A stretch of 64,000 bases of DNA from Leifsonia sp. CL147 (GCF_900114565.1 NZ_FOTM01000010.1:78885-142884); one strand, 5' to 3'. Positions 40,959-50,828 are shown, counted from the stretch's first letter. Numbers and translations: made by a program. Notes: generated from the letters alone by a model not told the origin.

Positions 40959-42346
40959 GCGCCGAGGCGACGTTCCGGATCGAGAGGGATTCGCTCGGCG
41001 AGGCACGCGTCCCCGCAGAGGCGTACTGGGGGATCCACACGCTTCGGGCGCTGGAGAACTTTCCGATCAGCGGAACGCCGATATCCCGGCACCCGGAGCT
41101 GATCGTCGCGCTGGCCACGGTGAAACAGGCGGCCGTCCGAGCGAACGAAGAACTGGCCCTGGTACCTCACTCCACGGCGGATGCGATCGCTGCAGCCTGC
41201 GAGCGCGTTCGCCGAGCCGAACTCCACGACCAGTTCTGCGTCGACGTGGTTCAGGGAGGCGCCGGCACCAGCACCAACATGAACGCCAACGAGGTGATCG
41301 CGAACGCGGCCCTCGAAGAGCTCGGGTTTCCGCGTGGCCGCTACGACCGCGTGCATCCGATCAACGACGTGAACCGCAGTCAATCAACGAACGACGTCTA
41401 TCCGACCGCCGTGAAGCTCGCGGTCGTCTCCGCCTTCACCCGCCTGCTCCCGGAGCTGGAATCGCTTGCGAGTGCGTTCGAGGAACGTGGCAACGCGCAC
41501 CGCGACGTGCACAAGGTCGGTCGCACTCAGCTCCAGGATGCGGTTCCCATGACCTTGGGACACGAACTGACCGCATTCGGCGTGACGATTCGGGAGGATG
41601 TCATGCGCATCCGGGAACTCATACCGCTCCTCCTCGAATGCAGTCTGGGCGCGACCGCGATCGGGACCGGCATCACCGCAGAGCCCGCACATCAAGACGC
41701 CGTGCTCCGGCACCTCCGGGACCTGTCGGGGTTGCCCATCCGGCCCGCCTACGACCTCTTCGAAGCCACCTGGGACACCGGAGCATTCATGCAGGCGTCC
41801 GGCATGCTGCGGCGGACCGCCGTGAAGCTGTCGAAAATCAGCAGCGACATGCGGCTGCTCTCCAGTGGACCGCAGGCGGGCCTCGCAGAGCTCCGGCTCC
41901 CGCCGCGGCAGGCCGGGTCGTCGATCATGCCGGGAAAGGTGAACCCCGTCATTCCCGAAGTCGTGAATCAGATCGCCTTCGCGATCATGGGAGCCGATGT
42001 CAGTGTCGCGGTCGCATCCGAATCCGGTCAGCTCCAGCTGAACGCGTTCGAGCCGATCATCGCTCACGTACTGCTCCAGGGCATCAGCTGGCTCACGAAC
42101 GGAGTGGGCGTCCTGCGCGAGCTGTGCGTCACGGGCATCGAAGGCAATCGAGAGCTGCTCGCGGACCGGGCGGCGGCGTCGGTCGGAGCCGTCACCTCCC
42201 TGGTGCCGGCGATCGGATATGAGGCGGCCGCGAAGGCTGCAGAGTTCGCGCTTCGGCAGCGCGTACCGCTCGCGGATGCCGTGGCCCGGTATTCGGGGCA
42301 CACACCCGAAGAAGCGAAGGAGCTGCTCGAGCGCTTGCAACCGTGA
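40955..42346 (+). CDS. aspA: Aspartate ammonia-lyase
   Basis: The 463-residue protein is a fumarase/aspartase superfamily enzyme that releases ammonia from aspartate to give fumarate. It has [72 protein letters not shown] and the signature [19 protein letters not shown]. The aspartase-type YWGIHT(L)RA and the SSIMPGK loop support aspartase over fumarase. It is the last gene of the three-gene operon, overlapping the aldehyde dehydrogenase by ATGA. A Lrp/AsnC gene follows on the same strand. Confidence 0.9.
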   Translation: MSAEATFRIERDSLGEARVPAEAYWGIHTLRALENFPISGTPISRHPELIVALATVKQAAVRANEELALVPHSTADAIAAACERVRRAELHDQFCVDVVQGGAGTSTNMNANEVIANAALEELGFPRGRYDRVHPINDVNRSQSTNDVYPTAVKLAVVSAFTRLLPELESLASAFEERGNAHRDVHKVGRTQLQDAVPMTLGHELTAFGVTIREDVMRIRELIPLLLECSLGATAIGTGITAEPAHQDAVLRHLRDLSGLPIRPAYDLFEATWDTGAFMQASGMLRRTAVKLSKISSDMRLLSSGPQAGLAELRLPPRQAGSSIMPGKVNPVIPEVVNQIAFAIMGADVSVAVASESGQLQLNAFEPIIAHVLLQGISWLTNGVGVLRELCVTGIEGNRELLADRAAASVGAVTSLVPAIGYEAAAKAAEFALRQRVPLADAVARYSGHTPEEAKELLERLQP

Positions 42347-42355
42347 CGTCGAGCA

Positions 42356-42422
42356 CTGACGAATTGAGCAGATACGTGTATTATCAGCATCACCAGATGC
42401 GAATGACACACACTCGCTGATA
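42356..42422 (+). promoter_or_regulatory. Promoter and inverted repeat upstream of the second Lrp gene
   Basis: CTGACG (42356-42361) is followed after 17 bases by TATTAT (42379-42384). The widely spaced inverted repeat TATCAGC (42382-42388) / GCTGATA (42416-42422) lies downstream, which suits a multimeric Lrp-type protein. Confidence 0.55.
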
Positions 42423-42461
42423 GATTTCGGCTCACGTCAGCCCTGCGAAGGAGCAGCAGTC

Positions 42462-42932
42462 ATGGCAACGCGACACCTCGATGAGATCGACGAGCAGTTG
42501 CTCGCCGAGTTGACCAACAACGCCCGGGTGTCTCTGGTCACGCTCGGCAATCGCGTCCACCTGTCGAGAAACGCTGTTCGCCAGCGGGTGGAGCGGATGG
42601 AGCGGGACGGCATCATCGGGGGCTACACGCTGACGCCAGGCAAGAACAGCAAGGGCGGCCGGCCGATCCGGGCCAACGTCTTCGTCTACCGCCTCGACAG
42701 AATGCGGGGCGAGCTGGTCCTGTCGGCGATCCGTGCGATACCAGAAGTGGTGCGCTGCGACATCCTGTCCGGCGACTTCGACCTCCTGCTCGCTGTCGAG
42801 GCAGAAACCGTCGAACGCATGCAGGCCGTCTGGGAGCAGATCGCTGCGCTACCCGAGGTCGCCAACACGGTCACATCGCTGACGCTTGCCACCCCGGTCA
42901 ACCGCCATACGGTGAACGCACTCACGTCGTGA
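42462..42932 (+). CDS. Lrp/AsnC-family regulator B
   Basis: The 156-residue protein has the AsnC helix-turn-helix (HLDEIDEQLLAELTNNARVSLVTLGNRVHLSRNAVRQRVERMERDGIIGGYTL). The ligand-binding domain follows (ANVFVYRLDRMRGELVLSAIRAIPEVVRCDILSGDFDLLLAVEAE, MQAVWEQIAALPEVANTVTSLTLA). It lies downstream of aspartase and has its own promoter. Together with regulator A it brackets the operon, so both may respond to amino-acid levels. The ATG has a GAAGGAG ribosome site. Confidence 0.9.
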   Translation: MATRHLDEIDEQLLAELTNNARVSLVTLGNRVHLSRNAVRQRVERMERDGIIGGYTLTPGKNSKGGRPIRANVFVYRLDRMRGELVLSAIRAIPEVVRCDILSGDFDLLLAVEAETVERMQAVWEQIAALPEVANTVTSLTLATPVNRHTVNALTS

Positions 42933-43117
42933 ACGACGAGCCGGATCACCGTGCGCTACCGCATTTTGCGGGACTCAACTCTTACGGGCCTCAGCAATTC
43001 TCACTCTTGGACGCTGATTGCCGGTTCGTTGGAGCGAGCACCGCTCGGTCACGGATGCCGCAGGTCGCCCTCCAACAGTCGGGTCGCGAGTTCGAGGTGT
43101 CGACGCAGCACCGCCGG

Positions 43118-43702
43118 CTACTGCGAACCGCTCCATGCCGCCGGGACCATGGTCCAGCTGACCTCGGCCACCTCGGAGCCGTCATTGCGCCACGTGTGCG
43201 GTACGCGGCCAGGGAAGGTGAGGGTAGCTCCCTCGCCTACGCTGAGCTCCTTCTCCACGAACACAACAGTCAGTGTTCCCTTGAAAACGTGTAAGACCTC
43301 GACTTCGCAGTTGATCGTATAGAGCTCTTGTCCGCCGCTTGCCCCTGGATTCAGCGCGGAGCGGAGCATCTGTAAGGCAGCCTGGCCGCGCGGTGTGACC
43401 AGCCGGTCTGTCGTTCCCGCTCCGCCCATGTTGATAGGGGGAGCATCGTTCAACTCGATCAGGGCGGTGTCGGCGGCCTCGAAGAGCGCTCCGATCTGGA
43501 GAGAAAGCGCTTGGCAGATCATGACCAGGGTGGCGACGCTGGGTGAGGATTCGTCTCTTTCCACGCGGCTGATGAAACCTTTGCTCAGCCCAGTGGATAC
43601 GGCCAGTTGGTCGATGGTTATCTGTTGCGCGAGTCGACTTGCCCGGAGTTTGGCGCCGATCTTCACTGGGGCACCTGAGGGCTCGGGATGTACTGCGCGC
43701 AC
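43118..43702 (-). CDS. XRE-family regulator with C-terminal cupin domain
   Basis: The 194-residue protein has an N-terminal XRE helix-turn-helix (IGAKLRASRLAQQITIDQLAVSTGLSKGFISRVERDESSPSVATLVMICQAL). A C-terminal cupin barrel follows (YTINCEVEVLHVFKGTLTVVFVEKELSVGEGATLTFPGRVPHTWRNDG) with His residues that could hold a metal or small ligand. Such proteins control amino-acid, polyamine or efflux genes. It converges with the Lrp gene. The target is not evident; the minus-strand run of glycosidase genes begins upstream of it. Confidence 0.88.
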   Translation of the reverse strand: MRAVHPEPSGAPVKIGAKLRASRLAQQITIDQLAVSTGLSKGFISRVERDESSPSVATLVMICQALSLQIGALFEAADTALIELNDAPPINMGGAGTTDRLVTPRGQAALQMLRSALNPGASGGQELYTINCEVEVLHVFKGTLTVVFVEKELSVGEGATLTFPGRVPHTWRNDGSEVAEVSWTMVPAAWSGSQ

Positions 43703-43807
43703 GCTCCTACTCTCGCAGATTGCTGGCCTGGTGCGGAGATCGCGTAAGCGAGCTGATCTGGTTCCGGTAGATGTTGCGTTCTCGCGACGGCATGAGTGGC
43801 GGGGACC

Positions 43808-46285
43808 TCAGAGAGAAATCGCGGCGGCGGTCGTCGCCTCGCGCGAGAAGACGATGGGGCTGCATCCTTCTGCACCGACCGTAACGGTGACGGGGCCCTC
43901 TTCTAACGTCGTCCGCAGAATGGCTTGTGCTCGTCCTTGGAAGGTGGTGTGCGTGTCGACTGTGAAGCTTTGAATGGAAGAGGGGGCCGCGGAGCCCAAC
44001 GCGAGCGTTGCGGGCCCGTCGATGGAGATGGTCACCGGTCGGTCGAAGTTCGGTTTGACGATGCCGGCGGTGTCGGCCAGTTCGATGCCCAGGTAGAGCA
44101 GTGATTGCCCGTCGGCGCGAAAATCGTCGGCCTCGACGGTGACCTTGAGCCGCAAGTCGGTCGTCGCGCTTGCGAGCCGATCACGTCCGACCTCTCTGCC
44201 TCGGCCATCGTAGGCAGTGGCAACGAGTACGCCAGCGCGGAATGGCACCCGGAACGTTGTAAGGAAGTTCCCCCGCCGCTTACCGCGGCCCACCGGAATG
44301 CCGTTGAGCTCGAGCGTCACCCGAGCGGCACGTGCGTAGACCTCGACCGTGGCGGGCGTGCCTTCACAACCATCCCAGCTCCAGCTGCGGATGGCGTCGG
44401 TCGCGCGGAAGAGCGAAGGAGTCCGTTTGTCGCGTGCATGGTTGACCGGGCGCACGGCGATGTAGGGGTCGGTGCGCAGGCCCCAGATGATCTCGTTGAC
44501 GTACGTCTGCGTCTGGCGGTGGCCGGTGATGTCGAAGTTCGAGGTTCCGGCGAGGTGCCCGGGCCAGGGTGAGAACAGGCGCGGTCGGTCGTTGTAGCGG
44601 ATGGTGCCGATGCCGGCTTCGCCGAGGTAGTCCCATCCGGTCCAGACGAAGTCGCCGATGATCTGCGGATGGGACTCGACGAGCGGCCAGTTCTGCGCGA
44701 GCTGACCGGGGCCGGTCTCGGTGCCGACGATGGGCTTCGCCGCGTAGCGGTTGGCGTCCTGCACGTAACGGGCGCCTCCGTAGTTGTAGCCGGCGACGTC
44801 GAGTGCGTCCATCGCTGCCCGGATCTTGGCGTCCGTGAACTTTCTGCGCACGATGATCGGCGTGACCTTCTGCATCGCCGACATGAGCAGGTTCAGCACG
44901 GTGATGAGGCTTCGTCCGCTCCCCTTGCCCGGTCGCTCCTCCTCGTCGCCGGGCTTGGCGGACTTCGCGAGCTGGGTCGCGTGCTTCTCGTCGCTGGGTG
45001 CGAGGAGGTTCAGGAAGGGATTCACGCCATTGGTGATCGGTCGCGTAGGGTCCGCGGCCCGGAGGATGCTGACTAGTCGTCGGTTCAGTTCGATACCAGA
45101 GGGCTGTCCGGTCTCGGCGATTTCATTACCGATCGAGTACATGATCACCGAGGGGTGGTTGTAGGCGTTCGCGACCATCGCCTCCAGGTCTCGCTCGTGC
45201 CATTCCTCGAAGTCGGATGCGTAGTCGTGGGCCGTCTTGGCGCGCATCCAGACGTCGGTGAACTCTTCCATCACGAGCAGCCCGTGCCGGTCTGCGGCAG
45301 CGAGGAGCGCGCGTGCTGAGGGGTTGTGGGCGGCGCGGATGGCGTTGAACCCGGCGGCCTTGAGGAGGCGTGCCCGGCGGTCTTCGGCTTGGTCGAGTGT
45401 GACGGCACCGAGGATGCCGTGGTCATGGTGGACGCAGGCGCCGCGGAGCTTAGTGACGTGACCGTTGATTCGGAGGCCGTGTTCGGCGTCCACGGTGACG
45501 GTGCGGACGCCGATGGAGTCGACCGCTCGGTCCTGCACTGCGGAGCCGACCGCTACTGTGGCGTGCAACTCGTACAGGTTCGGGGCGTCGGGTGACCACA
45601 CCGCAGGATGGTCGATTGCGATCTCAACCCTTGCCGTCCCGGTCCCGAAACCGTCGACTGTAACGCGTGTTCGGCCGGGCGCCACCTCCCGACCCTTTCG
45701 GTTCAGCCTGACGACGACTTCCGCGTCCGTCGCGTCACTGGTCCCGTTCTCGAGGGTGATGGACACGGCTACGGTCGCCTTCTCGGCGTCGGCCGAGAGG
45801 GTGGTCGCTCGGAGACCCGTGGGCACGATTCTGACGGGGCCGCCGGTCAACAGGTGGACCGGCCTGTAGATGCCGCTGCCGGTGTACCAGCGGCTGTTGG
45901 GCATGTCGTCGTTGTTCGCGACGACCTCAATGACGTTCTCCTCCCCATAGCAGAGGTGCATTGCGAGTGGCACGTGGAACAGCGCGTATCCGGACGGACG
46001 GCCGCCGGCGAGGACACCGTTCACGAAGACCTGCGACCGGTGGTAGATGCCCTCGAACTCGAGCGTGGGATGCTGGTCCCGCCATTCCGGCGGCGCGATG
46101 AAGCGCTTGGTGTATCGGTATATCCCGCCCGGGTAATAGCCGGTGTTGTGCCCGTTCGGCGTGTGCGGCGATCGGGGTTCGGTGATCATCGCGTCGTGCG
46201 GAAGGGTGATGGGGCCGAGGTCGTTTCGCCGATCGTCCCGCTCGCGGCCGACGAACCAGTCGTTGTTGAAGGAGGTGCGCAGCAC
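43808..46285 (-). CDS. Glycoside hydrolase family 2 (beta-galactosidase-like) A
   Basis: The 825-residue enzyme has the GH2 order: a sugar-binding jelly roll (LRTSFNNDWFVG, PITLPHDAMI, RYTKRFIAPPEW, EFEGIYHRSQVFVNG, RWYTGSGIYRPVHLL), an Ig-like domain, then the TIM barrel with LRGACVHHDHGILG, NAIRAAHNPSA, the acid/base Glu in HPSVIMYSIGNEIAETG and the nucleophile Glu in PIVGTETGPG. C-terminal beta-domains follow. It has no signal peptide, so it acts on imported glycosides. It ends a minus-strand unit with a GH3 gene 6 bases upstream. Confidence 0.92.
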   Translation of the reverse strand: MLRTSFNNDWFVGRERDDRRNDLGPITLPHDAMITEPRSPHTPNGHNTGYYPGGIYRYTKRFIAPPEWRDQHPTLEFEGIYHRSQVFVNGVLAGGRPSGYALFHVPLAMHLCYGEENVIEVVANNDDMPNSRWYTGSGIYRPVHLLTGGPVRIVPTGLRATTLSADAEKATVAVSITLENGTSDATDAEVVVRLNRKGREVAPGRTRVTVDGFGTGTARVEIAIDHPAVWSPDAPNLYELHATVAVGSAVQDRAVDSIGVRTVTVDAEHGLRINGHVTKLRGACVHHDHGILGAVTLDQAEDRRARLLKAAGFNAIRAAHNPSARALLAAADRHGLLVMEEFTDVWMRAKTAHDYASDFEEWHERDLEAMVANAYNHPSVIMYSIGNEIAETGQPSGIELNRRLVSILRAADPTRPITNGVNPFLNLLAPSDEKHATQLAKSAKPGDEEERPGKGSGRSLITVLNLLMSAMQKVTPIIVRRKFTDAKIRAAMDALDVAGYNYGGARYVQDANRYAAKPIVGTETGPGQLAQNWPLVESHPQIIGDFVWTGWDYLGEAGIGTIRYNDRPRLFSPWPGHLAGTSNFDITGHRQTQTYVNEIIWGLRTDPYIAVRPVNHARDKRTPSLFRATDAIRSWSWDGCEGTPATVEVYARAARVTLELNGIPVGRGKRRGNFLTTFRVPFRAGVLVATAYDGRGREVGRDRLASATTDLRLKVTVEADDFRADGQSLLYLGIELADTAGIVKPNFDRPVTISIDGPATLALGSAAPSSIQSFTVDTHTTFQGRAQAILRTTLEEGPVTVTVGAEGCSPIVFSREATTAAAISL

Positions 46286-46291
46286 GGGCGG

Positions 46292-48454
46292 TCAGTGGAG
46301 GTCGAGGGCGGTGATCGCAGCGTCGGGATCGCCGGCATACGCCGCCGCTTCAAGCGTGGCGTGGGTCGCGGCGGGGACGAACCCGTCGCCGGTCCAGCGC
46401 TGAAGTGGCCGCGTCGATGCTTTGACCTCGACGGTGCGCGTCTGGCCCCGCTCCAGTTCCACGGTCGCGAATCCGAGCAGGACGCGGGAGGGAAAGTCGG
46501 CGGCGTGGATCACACCGTAGAGCTGCACGACGTGGCGACCGCGGCGGCTGCCGGTGTTGGTGACCGTCGCCGCGGCGGTGAAGTGCTCGCCGTCGACGGG
46601 GTGCGCCTCGACCTGGTCGATGTGGAATGTCGTGTAGCTGAGCCCGAAACCGAGCGGGTAGGCGGCGGGGTGGCCGTCGCGGTCGAGCAGCCGCTGTCCG
46701 AACCAGCGGTCGTAGACGATGCTGGTCGCCTCGCGGTCGAAGAAGGGCAGGTGCTCCTCGCTGGTGGGGATGGAGTAGGGCAGCCGGCCGGAGGCATCGA
46801 CGCGGCCGAGCAGCATGTCGGCGAGGGCGTGACCGCCTTCGCAGCCGGAGTACCAGGAGATCACCGTGGCCGGGACTTTGGTCCGCCACCGCTCTGTGAT
46901 GACCGCGCCGGCGGTCACGACGATGACCACGGTGCGGGGGTTGGCTGCCGCAGTGGCGAGGATGATCTCCTCGTCGATAGGCCGGAGTCGCAGGCTCGCC
47001 CGGTCGCCTCCTTCCGCGGTCCCCATTGCGGTTGCGGTGGCGCCCGGCTCTCCGCCGAGCATCATGCCCTCGGGCATGGGCGGGAACAGAGCCAGGAGGT
47101 CGGGGTTGTTCATGGCGTCGGTGCCGAGGTACTCGCCTTCGTCGTCCGCGGTGTATCCGACGACGACGATGGCGACATCCGCTGCAGCGGCCGCGGTCGC
47201 GGAAGCGTGGGGATCGTCCGCCTCGACGTGGGTCACGGTCGCGTTGGGAAGCGCGGCGACGATGCCGTCGAGTGCGGTCGTCACTTCGGGGCTGTGGACG
47301 TCGGAGGACCCGTGGTCGCCGGTGTTCGGAACGCCGGCGAGCCGCCCGATGACGGCGACGCTTGAGAGCGAGGGGGCGTCAAGCGGGAGGAGGGGAGCGT
47401 CGCCGATGGTCTCGTTGCGGAGCAGGACCATGCTGCGCTGGGCGACCTCGCGGGCCAGCTCGCGGTGCTCACGAGAGAAGACCACGGACGGGTCGGGCTG
47501 CGGCTCCAGGTCGGAGGCGTAGTAGGCGAGCTGTGTGCGGAGGATCCGGCGAGCTGCCCGGTCGACGTGTTCCCATGAGGCCTTGCCGGCGACAATCTCA
47601 TCGGGCAGGTGGGCTGCGCGCTGCTGGCGGGCCGGCTCTTCCACATCGAGCCCGGCGACGAGGGAGACAGCCGCACCGCGTATCCCGGAGATGAAGTCGG
47701 AGACGGTGACGCCCTGGAACCCCCACTGTCTGCGGAGGATGCCCTCGAGGAGCGCCTCGTTCTGGCCTGCCCATTCGCCGTTGACCGAGTTGTAGGAGGT
47801 CATGATGCCGTCGGCACCTTCTTCGACCGCGCGGCGGAAGTGCGGGAGGAACACCTCGTGCAGTGTGGCGTCGTCCGCCTGGACCTCGACGGTGAAGCGC
47901 GCGTTCTCCATCGAGTTCAGGGCGTAGTGCTTGGCGACGGCCATTGCGTTGCGGTGCACGCCGCGGATCAAAGCTGCGCCGAACTCGCCGAGCAGGTACG
48001 GGTCCTCACCGTAGGTCTCCTGTGCGCGACCCCAGGCAGGATGGCGAGGCAGGTTGATGCAGACGCCGCCGAAGAAGTTGGCGCCCTGAGCGCGCAGCTC
48101 GCGGCCGATGGCGATGCCGATCCGTTCTTCGAGGTCGAGGTCCCACGTCGCTCCGCGGGCCATGGAGACCGGGAACGCCGTGGAGGCGCCCATAACGACT
48201 CCACGCGGGCCGTCGCTGAACCGGAGACCTGGGATGCCGAGGCGCTCGACCGCGCCCATGATGATCGGGCGGGCGTTGTAGGCCTGTGACATCTCGGCGA
48301 TGGCGGGCCAGAATTCCTGGTCACCGTCCAAGAGCCAGAGCTTCTCCTCCGGGGTGAGCTGAGCGAGGAGCGCTTCGACGGCAGTCTCCAGCGGTTCTCC
48401 ACGCTTGATCTGCCGGACTGCGTCCTCGAAAGCGGTGATGGTTGTCGTCGACAT
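46292..48454 (-). CDS. Glycoside hydrolase family 3 (beta-glucosidase-like) A
   Basis: The 720-residue enzyme has the GH3 N-terminal barrel (LTPEEKLWLLDGD, GLRFSDGPRGVV, GVCINLPRHPAWGRAQETYGEDPYLLGEFGAALIRG, AVAKHYALNSMEN, FLPHFRRAVEEGADGIMTSYNSVNG) with the nucleophile Asp in VTVSDFISG. The alpha/beta sandwich (RSMVLLRNE) and a C-terminal fibronectin III-like domain follow. No signal peptide is present, so it is cytosolic. The ATG at 48454 was chosen because the frame upstream overlaps the TetR gene. It lies between the TetR gene and the GH2 gene on the same strand. Confidence 0.92.
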   Translation of the reverse strand: MSTTTITAFEDAVRQIKRGEPLETAVEALLAQLTPEEKLWLLDGDQEFWPAIAEMSQAYNARPIIMGAVERLGIPGLRFSDGPRGVVMGASTAFPVSMARGATWDLDLEERIGIAIGRELRAQGANFFGGVCINLPRHPAWGRAQETYGEDPYLLGEFGAALIRGVHRNAMAVAKHYALNSMENARFTVEVQADDATLHEVFLPHFRRAVEEGADGIMTSYNSVNGEWAGQNEALLEGILRRQWGFQGVTVSDFISGIRGAAVSLVAGLDVEEPARQQRAAHLPDEIVAGKASWEHVDRAARRILRTQLAYYASDLEPQPDPSVVFSREHRELAREVAQRSMVLLRNETIGDAPLLPLDAPSLSSVAVIGRLAGVPNTGDHGSSDVHSPEVTTALDGIVAALPNATVTHVEADDPHASATAAAAADVAIVVVGYTADDEGEYLGTDAMNNPDLLALFPPMPEGMMLGGEPGATATAMGTAEGGDRASLRLRPIDEEIILATAAANPRTVVIVVTAGAVITERWRTKVPATVISWYSGCEGGHALADMLLGRVDASGRLPYSIPTSEEHLPFFDREATSIVYDRWFGQRLLDRDGHPAAYPLGFGLSYTTFHIDQVEAHPVDGEHFTAAATVTNTGSRRGRHVVQLYGVIHAADFPSRVLLGFATVELERGQTRTVEVKASTRPLQRWTGDGFVPAATHATLEAAAYAGDPDAAITALDLH

Positions 48455-48539
48455 GAGATGAGTTCCTTTGGCGTACAGGTGTGCGAAGACGTGGGGCATC
48501 CACGCGAGACGGCGAGAAGACCGGCGAGCCGGCCGGTGG

Positions 48540-49220
48540 TCAGGAGGCCGCGTGACGGTCGGCGACGAGCTTTTCGACGCCGAGCAGGATGAGGTTGAGG
48601 TCGAAGGCGAACTGCTCGTCGCTGCCCAGCGAGGCGGAGTGTGCGCCGACGAGACGTCGCACCAGAGCGAACTCGCCTTCCGGCGCTGTTTCGAGGGCGA
48701 CCTCGAGTTCTGGCTCCTGTGGGTGGGTGCCCGCGCCCGTGATCGCCCGGTCTCGGGCGGATGTGTAGGCGAGTTCGGCGAGGAGAGCGATGACCCGGCC
48801 GGCCTCATTCTCGGGCAGACCGGCTGACACGAGCGCACGCGCGGCGGCTTCGGCCGGTCGCACCGCTTCGAGGTCTTCTTCCTTCTCCATTGCGACGTAG
48901 CTCGCCCATGCGCCGGCGCTGATCACGGCTTCACGGGTGATGGTGGCGAAGGCTCGAAGGGCGTCGCGCCAATCGTCTTGCGGGGTGAAGTGGTGCTGCG
49001 TCAGCGCTTCTCGGAAGGCGTCCGCGGCGACCATGCGGAGCAGGGTGGCCCGGTTCTCGACGTGGTAGTGCAGCGTCTTGCGGTCCACCCCCATCTCGAC
49101 CGCCAGCTGCTGCATCGTCAGAGTCGACGGGTCCAGGGCCCGTGCGGCCTCGATGATCCGTTCGCGGTCGACACGCCGCGGCCGACCCCGTCGGGGTGCC
49201 GCGCTGCTCGTGTTCGTCAT
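48540..49220 (-). CDS. TetR-family regulator of the glycosidase locus
   Basis: The 226-residue protein has a TetR HTH (RGRPRRVDRERIIEAARALDPSTLTMQQLAVEMGVDRKTLHYHVENRATLLRMVAADAF). A C-terminal helical domain of the TetR_C type (LLAELAYTSARDRAITG, DEQFAFDLNLILLGVEKLVADR) follows. A palindrome of the form TTTTCC-N-GGAGAAAA lies 48 bases before its start. The same type of site occurs at the MFS and second GH3 promoters, so it is inferred to control itself and the whole locus, with a glycoside or aglycone as inducer. Confidence 0.9.
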   Translation of the reverse strand: MTNTSSAAPRRGRPRRVDRERIIEAARALDPSTLTMQQLAVEMGVDRKTLHYHVENRATLLRMVAADAFREALTQHHFTPQDDWRDALRAFATITREAVISAGAWASYVAMEKEEDLEAVRPAEAAARALVSAGLPENEAGRVIALLAELAYTSARDRAITGAGTHPQEPELEVALETAPEGEFALVRRLVGAHSASLGSDEQFAFDLNLILLGVEKLVADRHAAS

Positions 49221-49268
49221 CCCGTCACTTCCGCTTCCTGTTCTCGATTATGTCGGCCGCCGCCGGTG

Positions 49269-49290
49269 TTTTCCACCGGGCGGGAGAAAA
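49269..49290. promoter_or_regulatory. TetR operator site 1 (TetR promoter)
   Basis: TTTTCCAC-N6-GGAGAAAA is an imperfect form of the palindrome seen at two other promoters. It lies between the MFS stop and the TetR start, 48 bases before the TetR ATG. Confidence 0.7.
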
Positions 49291-49311
49291 CAGCGGCGAC
49301 CGCCGTGTCGG

Positions 49312-50733
49312 TTATCGGACTCGCTTGACCCGGAGGACCAGCAGGGATGCGATGGTGACCAGTACGAAGGCGATCGGCCACACGGGTGCGTAGGCGCCGG
49401 CGAAGATGCCGACGACGGCGCCGGCGACGATGGGACCGAGAGCGTTGCCGAGGTTCTGGCCGAGCGAGGAGAGTCCGAGGTCGCGTCCGGCGGCTTCCTT
49501 GTCAGGGAGGACGTCGATGAACAGCGCCTGATCAACGACGACGAACGTTCCGTATCCCAGCCCGGTGACCATCACCTGGAGGAACATCGCCGGGAGTGTC
49601 GGTGAGACGAACGGGATCAGGAAGCTGCCCGCCATGAGCAGGCCTGCGGCCACCACGAACGGCTTGCGGCGCTTGATCTTGTCGGACCAGCGGCCGCTGA
49701 TGAACATGGCGAGGAGGGTGGTCGGCAGTGCGGCGAATTGGAGGAGCGGCGCGGTCTGCGCGGCCTGGGTCGCTGAGAGGGCGGGGCTGATGTAGCTCTG
49801 CAGCATGTAGAGCGAGTAGACGCTGCTGATGCCGTAACCGAGGTACAGCAGGACTTTGGAGATCCAGGCCCAGCGATAGTCCGCGTCGCCCAGTGCTACC
49901 CCGTACGACTTCACGACCGATGTGAACCGCAGCGGCTTGGTGATCATCTCCCGGGACGTGTTGTCGCGGGCAAAGAGGACGAACGCCATCGTGGTGAGCA
50001 GGAGCAGGATTCCGATGGGGAAGTAGGCCGCCAGTCCGATGCTGGCGAACAGGCTGCCCGCGGCCACCGCACCGATGATGGCGCCGAAGTAGGACGCCAG
50101 TCCGGAGATTCCGGAGACCACCCCGATTCGGGCTTCGGGGACGCGGTCGGCCACGGTGGCCGTCAGTGGGCCCTGTGCTACTCCGACCAGTACCTGCAGG
50201 AGCGACCAGATGACGACCATGACGGCGATCGTGGGCGCGACAGGCATCAGGCAGATCAGGGCGGTCCCGCCGATGCCACCTGCCGCGATCCAGGGTGCTC
50301 GTCGTCCCCACCGCGACTTCGTCCGGTCGGAGAGCAGACCGATGATCGGGGCGAGCAGCATGCCGAGCAGAACACCGACTGAGGAGACGATCGACAGGCT
50401 GGTGGCGCGGGAGGAGTTGAACTCCGAGAGCAGTCCCAGGAGGCGGTGCTGGTCTGCATTGGGCGTGACCGATCCTGCAGCCACTTTGCTCTGCAGGGTG
50501 GTGAGGGCTTGCAGGTCGACTCCAGCGTCCGCGCCGGTGAAGATGCGGTGGAACTCGATGCCCTGCACTTGCAGGGGGACGAGGATGGCGAGCAGCGAGC
50601 CCCAGAGGAGCGCTATGCCGAGCGAAGCCAGGGAGTAGAAGGTGATGTAGCGGCGCATCGCGCCGGTCTTCACCTGGTACTGCACGGCGTTGGAAGCCGT
50701 CTTCGGTGCAGCTTCGGGGGAGGCGTTGGTCAT
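49312..50733 (-). CDS. MFS transporter, probable glycoside importer
   Basis: The 473-residue protein has about twelve membrane segments. A long loop after the first segment (QVQGIEFHRIFTGADAGVDLQALTTLQSKVAAG) precedes the MFS signature LLSDRTKSRWGRRAPWIAAGG. It resembles carriers that accompany GH2/GH3 genes in actinobacteria. It is transcribed away from the second GH3 gene from a strong promoter with its own operator copy. Import of a plant glycoside or oligosaccharide is inferred; export of an aglycone is the alternative. Confidence 0.9.
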   Translation of the reverse strand: MTNASPEAAPKTASNAVQYQVKTGAMRRYITFYSLASLGIALLWGSLLAILVPLQVQGIEFHRIFTGADAGVDLQALTTLQSKVAAGSVTPNADQHRLLGLLSEFNSSRATSLSIVSSVGVLLGMLLAPIIGLLSDRTKSRWGRRAPWIAAGGIGGTALICLMPVAPTIAVMVVIWSLLQVLVGVAQGPLTATVADRVPEARIGVVSGISGLASYFGAIIGAVAAGSLFASIGLAAYFPIGILLLLTTMAFVLFARDNTSREMITKPLRFTSVVKSYGVALGDADYRWAWISKVLLYLGYGISSVYSLYMLQSYISPALSATQAAQTAPLLQFAALPTTLLAMFISGRWSDKIKRRKPFVVAAGLLMAGSFLIPFVSPTLPAMFLQVMVTGLGYGTFVVVDQALFIDVLPDKEAAGRDLGLSSLGQNLGNALGPIVAGAVVGIFAGAYAPVWPIAFVLVTIASLLVLRVKRVR

Positions 50734-50778
50734 GGTCTTCTTCCTTGAAGTCGGGGCGGGCGCCGGTCGCGGCGGGGT

Positions 50779-50828
50779 TTTTCCCCGGAATGGGGGAAAA
50801 TATAGATCGACCCTCGCCCCCTCGTCAA
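50779..50828 (-). promoter_or_regulatory. MFS promoter with TetR operator site 2
   Basis: On the minus strand, TTGACG (50823-50828) is followed after 18 bases by TATATT (50799-50804). The palindrome TTTTCCCC-N6-GGGGAAAA (50779-50800) overlaps the -10 and transcription start. Confidence 0.8.

Noticed and set aside
45608..47365. Plus-strand open frame of 585 codons
   Set aside because: It runs antisense across the GH2 and GH3 genes, both of which have complete catalytic motifs; its product is low-complexity and non-homologous.
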